From the NCBI GenBank assembly GCA_047618115.1, contig JBLHKV010000142.1:1-9977 (forward strand): a stretch of DNA of 9,977 bases, read 5' to 3'. The position numbers and the translations under genes are program-made. The stretch comes from CALJGI01 sp047618115 (GTDB lineage Bacteria > Pseudomonadota > Gammaproteobacteria > Pseudomonadales > Halieaceae). This document shows, piece after piece, positions 1 to 7,089 of this stretch; positions within the stretch are counted from its first letter, which is position 1, and every line of letters begins with the position of its first letter. A model generated the notes under the pieces. It did no database searches, had not been told where the DNA came from, and saw nothing but the letters and a program-made list of their open reading frames with translations.

Positions 1-273
1 TGCAACCGGATACCACAACTCCGTTACCAGCGTGCGAACACCGGTATTAATTCCGGCCACAGAATCGTAGGGTCGCGACTCGTCGTGAATAAAAAAAGTA
101 GAGGAACCCACGGCGTAAGGCGCATCTGCGAGGTTAAGATCGAACTCGGTCATTTCCATCGCGGCGACTGGTTCAACCACTGGCGCGATCGCGGGCTCGG
201 GAGTCGACTGCTGTTGACAGCCTGCCGACAGCACAACAACCAATCCTAAAAAAACTGATCTGAAACTGCTCAT
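1..273 (-). CDS. alpha/beta-hydrolase lipoprotein, PAF-acetylhydrolase-like (N-terminal part only)
   Basis: Only the first 91 codons are in the window; the gene runs off the left edge. The start ATG (271-273 in complement) is preceded by a purine-rich GGAGAGGGGAG stretch and lies 2 nt after the stop of the upstream metallohydrolase gene, so translation is probably coupled. The N-terminus is a lipoprotein signal: a short polar head, a hydrophobic core, then the lipobox LSAGC with the lipidated Cys at residue 19. Gln at position +2 predicts outer-membrane sorting. After a Pro/Glu/Ala-rich linker, the segment reading YAVG...DESRPYDS...RTLVTELWYPVA matches the opening beta-strands typical of the bacterial platelet-activating-factor acetylhydrolase / dienelactone-hydrolase-like family, which cleave esters with a Ser-His-Asp triad. 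The triad lies outside the window, so the activity is inferred from the N-terminus alone. Another secreted alpha/beta hydrolase is possible. Confidence 0.72.
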   Translation of the reverse strand, partial: MSSFRSVFLGLVVVLSAGCQQQSTPEPAIAPVVEPVAAMEMTEFDLNLADAPYAVGSSTFFIHDESRPYDSVAGINTGVRTLVTELWYPVA

Positions 274-275
274 TT

Positions 276-2609
276 CTAACTCCCCTCTCCGTCCACTTTT
301 ACCCACAGTGGATTGCTATACGCATATTTGCCCGCGGCATCTTCCACCACCAAACTGAACCAGGTATCGGCCTCGGGCTTTACCTCAAATTTAACATCGA
401 TTACTCCCGACCCGCTGGTGTCGAGCATCAGCGACTGAACTTCCACACCCTTTTCTATCAATCGCACGGAAGCCAGACCGTGGACGGACTGTACCTGGTA
501 GACCAACTTGAGCTCCGCGCCGACACTATGGGTTAGTTCGGACCCAAACATCAACTCGGGGTAAATAAGCGGACCTTGGCTGGCATAGCCATGCCCAGCC
601 TTCAGCGATGTGATGAAGCTGTCCGCCGTTACTTCTCCCGCCAGATAAACGTAGCTTCTCGCCGCACCCGATACGTCCTCTGTAGCATCCCAGACGTCGT
701 GAACATCGGAACCCGCGGCAAAATACGCAGGCTTGCCTATGTTCCACAACTGCCAGGTTCGATTAAGGGTCTGGGGTATATGAAGGGGGGTTATCTCGAC
801 CAGATCAAACCCTGCGTCGTAATCACCGGGGACGGCACTACCTATTAGGCCGTCGCGAATCACTTCCTTTTCGAGGCTGCCAAAATAGCCGTAGTTGCCG
901 TAGGGGTGGTTGACGTGAATCACCTCTGCGCCGAGGCGCCTGGCTTCGGCAAAAATATCCTGCACCGGAGCTTGCCCTACGTCGATGCCGATCGTTTTGT
1001 CGGCATCTATAGGGTAGGCATTAAAATGTGCCCAAGATGGCGATATCTCCATGCCCGCAATAAACGGCATGCCCCGGCTTGCAGCCAGTCGGCCCATCTC
1101 CGCATTATTGACGGTGGAATCGTGATCGGTCAGGGCTGCGATATCTATCCCGGCGGCCAGCTCCGAACGCAGTACAAATCCGGGGGCGGTAAGACCATCC
1201 AAAACGTCGGAGTGGTGGTGTAAGTCGGCGCTGTACCAACCTCGTTGTTGTGGAGCGACAAGCACAGGTACGGTTACCGTCTTTTCCATTTTCTCACCGG
1301 CGGTCAGCGTGAGAGGAACGTGTAGTACGCGCGAGGTAAAACCGCCTCCCGCCGATACAGAAAACTCATACTCACCTGCCGCCATCACCACCTCGACAAT
1401 ACCCGGGCGTTCCAATTCGGTATAAAAAATCTTTTCGCCAAAGTAGCGGATTAGCGGTTTGTTGCCCTTTTCGATAGCAATGCGAGCATCCAGTGACTGC
1501 TCTGTTTCCCGGTCGACTATTTTGAAAGTGATGGTGGCGGGTTTGCCCATATCGGCAAAACTAAGTTCGAGCTCAACGCCATTATCTACCGATATGGCTC
1601 GCGGTGTACCGTTGGCGTAGCCCGCTGCCGTGGCGTATAACTGGTAGTCTCCAGTCGGCAGGGCCATCTCGTATTGCCCCTGCTCGTCCGCCAGCGCCCA
1701 CGCATACGGCTCACCGCCGCTGCTGACCACGACGGCGGAATCGGCGACAACGCCACCTTCAGCATCGCTTACTCCACCGTAAACTCTCCCGCTGGGTAAA
1801 TCTCTGCTGTCGATCTCGGTCTGCACAAAGGCCACCAGGTTAGCGCTATCCTCAATCTGCAACCAGGCCTCGAACTCCTCCACTGCAGCGGGTTCCAGGC
1901 TGTGCTGCCTATAGCGATCACGGCCGGTGTAGCTCAGGTGGGTCGAGAAAGCAGCGTGCAAACCTAAAGCCCAGTTGCGGTCGTAGAGCGCCGACCAGTC
2001 CCCCAGTGCCGCATCGTCGGGGGCCACCACAGAGGAAGCAAATCCTGGCATACCGTAATCGAACCCCAAGTTCTGCCACATGACATATCCACTGAGCAGA
2101 TCGGGCAGCGCGAGCTTGCCATTATTGACCATGCGGGTATGCAGTCGAATCAGATTACTACCCGCCCTGATTTCAAAGCGCGTTTCGAGTTCCACTTCAC
2201 CCCAATCCCGTTGCACCAGTACGACCACTAACTCCGGCGTATTGGTTTCCAATTCAACGCTTTGATGTGCAGAGGGCCAGGCCGACCAGTTGTTTGGCAT
2301 AAAGTCCACCAAGGCGGCAATGTCTCCCTCGACTACCCCCGCCCGCACGATGCCAATATCGAGTATGCCTCCAGCGGCAACTCCCCAGGGTGACGGGGTA
2401 TCGACGGCGAAGGCGACCGCGAAAAATTCATTGCGGATGGTGATAGCGCTGGCGCCCAAAGCATCGCCATGGGGAATAGTTGTGGGACCAAAAGCAACCG
2501 AAACGGACTGCGCAGATACAGTTATTTCCAACTCGGGCTCGGGTGAGCGAGAACAACCGACAATCGCGAAAATCAGCAACACGCCAATCAATATTTTAAA
2601 CTTGATCAT
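276..2609 (-). CDS. CehA/McbA-family PHP-domain metallohydrolase, lipoprotein
   Basis: A 777-residue envelope-anchored hydrolase. A lipoprotein signal ends in AIVGC (Cys19). Residues about 30-270 form a beta-rich region I cannot assign. Residues about 274-340 (GRVYGGVSDAEGG to YATAAGYA) look like a carboxypeptidase-regulatory-type beta-sandwich, followed by a second beta-rich stretch to about 455. The catalytic PHP domain begins near 459 and has a full metal-ligand set: H464-x-H466 and D468, T494-D495-H496-D497, E521, H528, H565 and H568 (IHVNHP), and D635 and H637 (GSDVHD). A short beta domain closes the protein. This layout fits the CehA/McbA family, named for a carbaryl (carbamate ester) hydrolase; most members have no known substrate. 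The PHP fold cleaves phosphoester, ester or amide-like bonds using two or three metals. It starts 3 nt after the MFS stop and is followed after 2 nt by a second hydrolase lipoprotein. The family call is firm; the substrate is unknown. Confidence 0.9.
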   Translation of the reverse strand: MIKFKILIGVLLIFAIVGCSRSPEPELEITVSAQSVSVAFGPTTIPHGDALGASAITIRNEFFAVAFAVDTPSPWGVAAGGILDIGIVRAGVVEGDIAALVDFMPNNWSAWPSAHQSVELETNTPELVVVLVQRDWGEVELETRFEIRAGSNLIRLHTRMVNNGKLALPDLLSGYVMWQNLGFDYGMPGFASSVVAPDDAALGDWSALYDRNWALGLHAAFSTHLSYTGRDRYRQHSLEPAAVEEFEAWLQIEDSANLVAFVQTEIDSRDLPSGRVYGGVSDAEGGVVADSAVVVSSGGEPYAWALADEQGQYEMALPTGDYQLYATAAGYANGTPRAISVDNGVELELSFADMGKPATITFKIVDRETEQSLDARIAIEKGNKPLIRYFGEKIFYTELERPGIVEVVMAAGEYEFSVSAGGGFTSRVLHVPLTLTAGEKMEKTVTVPVLVAPQQRGWYSADLHHHSDVLDGLTAPGFVLRSELAAGIDIAALTDHDSTVNNAEMGRLAASRGMPFIAGMEISPSWAHFNAYPIDADKTIGIDVGQAPVQDIFAEARRLGAEVIHVNHPYGNYGYFGSLEKEVIRDGLIGSAVPGDYDAGFDLVEITPLHIPQTLNRTWQLWNIGKPAYFAAGSDVHDVWDATEDVSGAARSYVYLAGEVTADSFITSLKAGHGYASQGPLIYPELMFGSELTHSVGAELKLVYQVQSVHGLASVRLIEKGVEVQSLMLDTSGSGVIDVKFEVKPEADTWFSLVVEDAAGKYAYSNPLWVKVDGEGS

Positions 2610-2612
2610 GAA

Positions 2613-3899
2613 TTATTCCCCGGTCACAAGCGCTCGTCGCACAACGAGGTGCTTCAGCCGCCAGGCTGCAGCCGCCCCCATAAAGCCCATAATAACCAGC
2701 CCGGAAAAATAAATACCGTACCCCAGTCGACCGGGGTAGGCTTCCAGTAACGGCCCATTGATAAGCGGCAGGTAGACATCGGGAGCATAGCCTACGAGCG
2801 AAATAAGTCCGATGGCGAGCCCCTTTATCTGAATCGGAATGCCACAGCTATCGAGGGTTCCCCAGAATATGCCCCGCACTGCATAGGTGAGAAACCCTAT
2901 AGTGAGCACGACGACGAGCATCAACCCTACGCCCGCGGTCACCGGCAATACTATCATCCCCATCAGTGAGATTGACGCGGCAAGCAGCAGCCAGCCCAGA
3001 GTATTTTCCAGATTGAAATGATCACCGACAAAGCCTGCACTAATGGCGCCAATAGGGCGCATCCAGAGTTTTGCTACCGTGATAGTGCCAACTGTCACTG
3101 CGGTCATGCCGAAGTGGGTCTGCAAGTATCCGGAGAAAGAATAAGTCGCCCAGAACAACTGATAGCCACTCAAAATGCAAAAAGCCACTAGCCACACCTC
3201 TTCAGTTTTCAACAGGCGCTTGACGCTCCCCCACTGACCAGGCCCCGCGGAGTCTTTCTCTGCGGCGGCGTCTTCGGTGTTTATGTCGTCGATGGCGAAC
3301 CAAACAATCGGCGACAATACCAGAGCGAATCCGACGTACATGTAGATCACTTTCTGCAAGGCGGCCTCCGTCGACAGGCCCAGGGTTGTCAGCGAGTGCG
3401 AAAACCACGCCACTGCAATCGTAGCGAGTATTGCCTCTACCAAACCTCGACCACCATCGAGAATACCAAAAAAACGACCCTGCTCGTTGTGCCGGGCCAA
3501 TACCGACACGCCCTTGATCAGCGCCGCCCAAAAGGTCAGCCCGGTCGCGATACCCCAACCGGCGAAGATGATCTTGAGCGTATCAAAACCCGGCATAGTG
3601 GCAAACCAAAGACCCAAAATTCCGGTCAACGCCAGCGAAAACGACACCAGCCAGCGCGGTGAAATACGATCGGCAAGCCAGCCGCTGGGTACATAGGTGA
3701 GCACAAAAATAATGCCCAGCATCGCGTAACACTGACCCAGTTCCGTCAGTGTTATCCCGAAGGATTCGAGGATGGAAACCTCAAAATTCTGACGCAGATA
3801 GATGAGGGGATAAACGCCTCCACCGGCAATGGTCAACACCGCCAACTGTGCATAGCGTTTGGCCGTGGGAGCCGCGGAAGGTCCTGTTGCTTCAGACAT
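2613..3899 (-). CDS. MFS transporter, 12-TM, substrate unknown
   Basis: A 428-residue inner-membrane permease with about twelve hydrophobic segments in two halves. They are separated by a charged loop around residues 220-250 (AIDDINTEDAAAEKDS). The MFS motif A is clear between TM2 and TM3 (GWLADRISPRW, residues 73-83), and a weaker counterpart, MRPIGAISAGFVGD, lies in the second half. The segment ALIKGVSVLARHNEQGRFFGILDGGRGLVEA is conserved in a group of organophosphate-antiporter-like MFS proteins, but I cannot name a substrate. The reading frame is open back to an ATG at 4061, but that extension lies inside the FAD oxidoreductase gene and reads as Arg/Cys-rich non-membrane sequence. The ATG at 3899 has an AAGGA box 9 nt upstream and gives a normal MFS N-terminus. 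It sits 29 nt after the oxidoreductase gene and 3 nt before the metallohydrolase gene. It probably imports the operon's substrate or a hydrolysis product. Confidence 0.9.
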   Translation of the reverse strand: MSEATGPSAAPTAKRYAQLAVLTIAGGGVYPLIYLRQNFEVSILESFGITLTELGQCYAMLGIIFVLTYVPSGWLADRISPRWLVSFSLALTGILGLWFATMPGFDTLKIIFAGWGIATGLTFWAALIKGVSVLARHNEQGRFFGILDGGRGLVEAILATIAVAWFSHSLTTLGLSTEAALQKVIYMYVGFALVLSPIVWFAIDDINTEDAAAEKDSAGPGQWGSVKRLLKTEEVWLVAFCILSGYQLFWATYSFSGYLQTHFGMTAVTVGTITVAKLWMRPIGAISAGFVGDHFNLENTLGWLLLAASISLMGMIVLPVTAGVGLMLVVVLTIGFLTYAVRGIFWGTLDSCGIPIQIKGLAIGLISLVGYAPDVYLPLINGPLLEAYPGRLGYGIYFSGLVIMGFMGAAAAWRLKHLVVRRALVTGE

Positions 3900-3907
3900 G
3901 AAATGGC

Positions 3908-3915
3908 GTCCTTTT
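3908..3915 (-). promoter_or_regulatory. ribosome binding site deciding the MFS start
   Basis: The complement reads AAAAGGAC, with the AGGA core 9 nt from the ATG at 3899. It lies in the 29-nt gap after the oxidoreductase stop. It supports 3899 over the longer in-frame ATG at 4061, which lies within the upstream gene. Confidence 0.7.
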
Positions 3916-3928
3916 GGTGGCTGGCTTC

Positions 3929-5290
3929 TTAATGCAGACGCACACCCTGGCGCAGCAATTCTTTCTGGACCAGCCCGATATCGAGCTCGGCAAGTGACTG
4001 ATGGTGTTTGACCGACAGCGCCGCAGCCACTCCCGCGCCCTGACCGGTGACGGTGCAACACATCATATTTCTAGTGGCGGCGTGACTATCGCGGTCGCCG
4101 CCGGTGGCGCGACCAGCCACCAATAAATTATCGACGCCCCGGGGCAACATAGTACGATAGGGCACCTGGAAATAACGCCCAGTGGTCGGCAAAATCAAAA
4201 TGCCGTAGCCGTCGATAAACTCCGGAAATATCCCCACGCTGTCTTCAAAGCGGCCCTGCTCGCGCACATCGTTGGCGGTCATATTATAGACAGCGTCAAT
4301 TTTGCGCGTATCGCGAATGCCGATGGTCATACCAAAGTTGCGCAGTCGCGCGCCCTCACAGCCGGGGTTATAGCGCCGCATGGCTTCGACGGCGAGCATC
4401 GCCTGACGCCTGCCTTCCATCTCAAAATGGGTAAGGTCGGCGGGGTCGGTGCCATCACAATTACTAAGGTGCACCAGATTCAGGTAGGTGAGGTCACCGG
4501 TATCGTATATAGCACCCCAGGTACCGGCGATGGTATCGAGGTTTGCAGGTATTAAACCCGCCTCCCGTGCCTGGGCAAATGGCTTGCGCAGAAAGGGAGA
4601 GAACATTTTGTCTTCCTTACCCGTGGTCTCCACCTTCCACTCACCACTTTCCCAATCCTTGTAGGTTTGGGGGTCGCTGTGCACATGGTCGAGGAATTTT
4701 TTGGGGTCGACGCCGGTCATCGAGAACATGACCGATGCTCCCATGAGTTGTTCCTTGGGTGCCATCGCCGTCGGTGCGCCAGCGCGGTGGGCGACATCGG
4801 CATCTCCAGTGGCATCGATCACGCGCTTGGCCAAAATGGCTTCGCGGCCAGCCTTGCTCTCAGTGATCACTCCGATTATTCGGTTGCCCTCCATCAGCGG
4901 TGCGACAAACAGGCGATGCAACATTGGTGTGATGCCCGCTTCCTGAACCAAAGTATCTGCCACGACCTTGAAGCCTTCCGCATCCAGCGCGTGGCTATCG
5001 GACTGCGGCTCTGGTGTAGCTGCTCCCATCGCCCGGGCGCGTTCCTCGAATTCAATGCCTACACCCTCGGTATCGACAGTTTGTTCGTGGCGGTACCAGG
5101 CGAAACCCTCGACCCCTACAGCGGTGATATTGCCACCGAAGCAGCCATAGCGTTCCAGCAGGCACACCGAGACTCCCGCTCGTGCGGCGCCTAGTGCGGC
5201 CGCCAGCCCGCCGGGGCCAGACCCAACAACTAATACGTCGGTTTCGTGGATTGCATCGAGCTCTCTTGCAGGTTCTGTTATTTTTATCAT
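3929..5290 (-). CDS. FAD-dependent oxidoreductase (FAD_oxidored family)
   Basis: A 453-residue soluble flavoprotein and the first gene of the minus-strand operon. The N-terminal Rossmann dinucleotide-binding motif is VVGSGPGGLAAALGAARAG (glycines from residue 23), with the ribose-binding acid E46 at the end of beta-2. Further family marks are RYGCFGGN (48-54), the second FAD motif ATGDADVAHRAGAP (160-173), GIRDTRKI (324-331), and the C-terminal FAD contact NLLVAGRATGGDRDSHAATRNMM...TGQGAGVAAAL (388-425). These fit the FAD_oxidored (PF12831) group, often annotated only as FAD-dependent oxidoreductase. I see no CxxC iron-sulfur motif and no signal peptide, so it should act in the cytoplasm. A very strong GGGAGGGAG ribosome-binding stretch sits 4 nt before the ATG and fixes the start. 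The redox substrate is unknown; its operon partners suggest it acts on a product freed by the two lipoprotein hydrolases. Confidence 0.9.
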   Translation of the reverse strand: MIKITEPARELDAIHETDVLVVGSGPGGLAAALGAARAGVSVCLLERYGCFGGNITAVGVEGFAWYRHEQTVDTEGVGIEFEERARAMGAATPEPQSDSHALDAEGFKVVADTLVQEAGITPMLHRLFVAPLMEGNRIIGVITESKAGREAILAKRVIDATGDADVAHRAGAPTAMAPKEQLMGASVMFSMTGVDPKKFLDHVHSDPQTYKDWESGEWKVETTGKEDKMFSPFLRKPFAQAREAGLIPANLDTIAGTWGAIYDTGDLTYLNLVHLSNCDGTDPADLTHFEMEGRRQAMLAVEAMRRYNPGCEGARLRNFGMTIGIRDTRKIDAVYNMTANDVREQGRFEDSVGIFPEFIDGYGILILPTTGRYFQVPYRTMLPRGVDNLLVAGRATGGDRDSHAATRNMMCCTVTGQGAGVAAALSVKHHQSLAELDIGLVQKELLRQGVRLH

Positions 5291-5294
5291 TCTG

Positions 5295-5303
5295 CTCCCT
5301 CCC
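5295..5303 (-). promoter_or_regulatory. strong ribosome binding site of the FAD oxidoreductase gene
   Basis: The complement reads GGGAGGGAG ending 4 nt before the ATG at 5290. The distal GGGAGG half leaves a more usual 7-nt spacing. It is the best Shine-Dalgarno match in the window and suggests high translation of the operon's first gene. Confidence 0.7.
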
Positions 5304-5350
5304 TATGCGCAGTGTACGCGGGCGGAAACGCGGGGGAAAGGCTCTACGCT

Positions 5351-5378
5351 TTGCTTTATCCCAGACAGGGCCTAGAAT
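5351..5378 (+). promoter_or_regulatory. candidate sigma-70 promoter for betA
   Basis: A TTGCTT box (5351-5356) is followed after 16 nt by TAGAAT (5373-5378), which matches the -10 consensus at five of six bases; the -35 matches at three of six. Transcription would begin near 5385, downstream of the in-frame ATG at 5377, which favours the ATG at 5410 as the real start. This is a visual match only. Confidence 0.4.
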
Positions 5379-5409
5379 GCCGTTACCTTATTCAAAGCAG
5401 AATCAGCTC

Positions 5410-7089
5410 ATGGCTTCAACTTCCAGCGTTGGTGCGTACGACTACATTATTGTCGGTGCAGGTTCGGCGGGCTGCGTCCTCGCCAACCGCCTTTCCGAGG
5501 ACCCCGACACCTCGGTTTTACTACTCGAGGCCGGCGGTGTAGACCCCTTCTGGGAGTGGCAAATTCGTATGCCGGCGGCGCTGGCCTACCCAATGAACAG
5601 CACCCGCTATAACTGGGACTATCACTCTACACCGGAGCCGCACCTGGGTGGTCGCGTCATGCATTGTCCTCGGGGTCGAGTGCTAGGCGGTTCATCTTCC
5701 ATCAACGGCATGGTCTATATCCGCGGCAACGCCATGGATTACAACCGCTGGGCGACTGAAGACGCTGCGCTGGCCGATTGGGACTACGCTCACTGCCTGC
5801 CCTACTTCAGAAAATCCTCGACCTGGGAGGGTGGTAGCAACGACTACCAGGGCGACAGCGGACCCTTGCAGATTACCCGGGGCGAAGGTAAAAACCCCCT
5901 GTTCAAGGCTTTTACCGATGCCGCGCAAGAAGCCGGCTATCCCTACACCGAGGACATGAACGGCTATCAACAAGAAGGCTTTGGCCCCATGGACCGGACC
6001 ACCGGCGGCGGTATTCGCAATTCGACCTCGGTCAGCTATTTGCGTCCGGTGTCCTCGCGGCCAAACCTCACGGTACTGACTCGCGCCTGGGCAAAGAAGC
6101 TGCAACTACACGACGGCAAAGTAACGGGGCTGAGCTTTACCCGGGGCCGCCGCGAGATGGAGGCGACTGCCAACCGCGAGGTCATACTGTCTGCTGGCCC
6201 CATCAACAACCCCCAGTTGCTGATGCTTAGCGGCATAGGCCCGACCGACCATCTACGCGATATGGGAATAGCACCGCAGATACACCTGCCCGGAGTAGGC
6301 GAGAATCTACAGGATCACCTGGAAATATATCTGCAGATGGCCTGCACCCAACCCATCTCCATGTACAAGTATTACAACCTGCTGGGCAAGGCCACAGTGG
6401 GCGCCCAATGGTTGTTTACCCGAACCGGGCACGGCGCCAGTAACCACTTCGAGGCTGGAGGCTTCATCCGCAGCAAAATTGGCGTTGAGCACCCCGATCT
6501 GCAGTATCACTTTTTCCCCATGGCGGTCCGGTACGATGGGCAGTCTCCCAACAACAGCCACGGCTTTCAGGCCCACGTTGGGCCCATGCGTTCGAAGAGC
6601 AGGGGCTGGGTAAGGCTGCGCTCTGCCAACCCCGTCGATAAACCGGATATATGCTTTAACTACATGTCAGAACCGGAAGACTGGGAGGAGTTTCGCGCGG
6701 GCATTCGCCTGACGCGTGAAATTTTTTCCCAGCAGGCATTTGATCCATTCCGCGGTGACGAACTTTCTCCCGGCGCCAAGCTACAAAGCGATGCCGAGCT
6801 GGATGCCTTTTTGATAAACGCAGTGGAGTCCGCCTATCACCCTTCTTGTACTTGCAAGATGGGCAGCGACGATATGGCAGTGGTGGATGAAGCGTGTCGC
6901 GTACGCGAGGTCGAGGGCTTGCGCATTGTCGATTCGTCCATCATGCCATCGATTGTTAGCGGTAATTTGAACGCACCAACGATTATGCTCGCCGAGAAAG
7001 CGGCAGATATTATTGCTGGTAAAGTGCCATTGGCTGCCAGCGCAGCACCGTTTTACCGCGCTGAAAATTTCCTCGAAAGTCAGCGTTGA
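5410..7089 (+). CDS. betA: choline dehydrogenase, GMC oxidoreductase family
   Basis: A 559-residue FAD enzyme that closely resembles E. coli BetA along its length as I recall it. BetA oxidises choline to betaine aldehyde, and often on to glycine betaine, passing electrons to the respiratory chain. Visible marks: Rossmann motif VGAGSAG (15-21), acidic E40 in LLLEAGG, GMC signature 1 around RGRVLGGSSSINGMVYIRGN (88-107), GMC signature 2 SAGPINNPQLLMLSGIG (261-277), GVGENLQDHLE (295-305), and the catalytic C-terminal His477 (YHPSCTCKMG) and Asn521 (GNLNAPTIM). Its length equals the family norm. The frame is open upstream to 5182, but the ATG at 5410 places the Rossmann strand about 12 residues in, as usual. 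The in-frame ATG at 5377 (11 residues longer) is the alternative; neither has a strong Shine-Dalgarno. No betB, betI or betT lies beside it, unlike the classic bet operon. It overlaps the next gene by 4 nt. A related GMC alcohol dehydrogenase with another substrate is the main alternative. Confidence 0.85.
   Translation: MASTSSVGAYDYIIVGAGSAGCVLANRLSEDPDTSVLLLEAGGVDPFWEWQIRMPAALAYPMNSTRYNWDYHSTPEPHLGGRVMHCPRGRVLGGSSSINGMVYIRGNAMDYNRWATEDAALADWDYAHCLPYFRKSSTWEGGSNDYQGDSGPLQITRGEGKNPLFKAFTDAAQEAGYPYTEDMNGYQQEGFGPMDRTTGGGIRNSTSVSYLRPVSSRPNLTVLTRAWAKKLQLHDGKVTGLSFTRGRREMEATANREVILSAGPINNPQLLMLSGIGPTDHLRDMGIAPQIHLPGVGENLQDHLEIYLQMACTQPISMYKYYNLLGKATVGAQWLFTRTGHGASNHFEAGGFIRSKIGVEHPDLQYHFFPMAVRYDGQSPNNSHGFQAHVGPMRSKSRGWVRLRSANPVDKPDICFNYMSEPEDWEEFRAGIRLTREIFSQQAFDPFRGDELSPGAKLQSDAELDAFLINAVESAYHPSCTCKMGSDDMAVVDEACRVREVEGLRIVDSSIMPSIVSGNLNAPTIMLAEKAADIIAGKVPLAASAAPFYRAENFLESQR

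Larger units (their letters stand above)
5291..5409. promoter_or_regulatory. divergent intergenic region between the minus-strand operon and betA
   Basis: These 119 bases separate two back-to-back genes and should hold promoters for both directions. On the plus strand a promoter candidate is visible and listed separately. A short direct repeat, ACGCGGG, occurs at 5316-5322 and 5328-5334 (12 nt start to start), and GCTTTG at 5348-5353 is inverted as CAAAGC at 5393-5398. Either could be an operator, but both are short enough to be chance. I see no convincing -10/-35 pair for the minus-strand operon. Confidence 0.5.

Noticed and set aside
576..1223. Plus-strand open frames of 90 and 105 codons opposite the metallohydrolase gene
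   Set aside because: They are antisense to conserved PHP-domain coding sequence, show no recognisable protein pattern and are Arg/Gly/Cys-rich as expected for shadow frames.
3900..4061. Upstream extension of the MFS reading frame to an ATG at 4061
   Set aside because: The 54 extra residues are Arg/Cys/Gly-rich, lie entirely within or just after the FAD oxidoreductase gene, and the ATG at 3899 has a good ribosome binding site and a normal MFS N-terminus.
4667..5194. Plus-strand open frame of 175 codons opposite the FAD oxidoreductase gene
   Set aside because: It lies fully antisense to conserved FAD-binding motifs, has Cys/His-rich composition and no family match; a shadow frame.
5182..5409. 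Upstream extension of the betA frame, including ATGs at 5182 and 5377
   Set aside because: The extension from 5182 runs through the oxidoreductase start and the divergent promoter region and adds non-BetA sequence. ATG 5377 overlaps the -10 candidate. The start at 5410 fits BetA length, though 5377 is not fully excluded.
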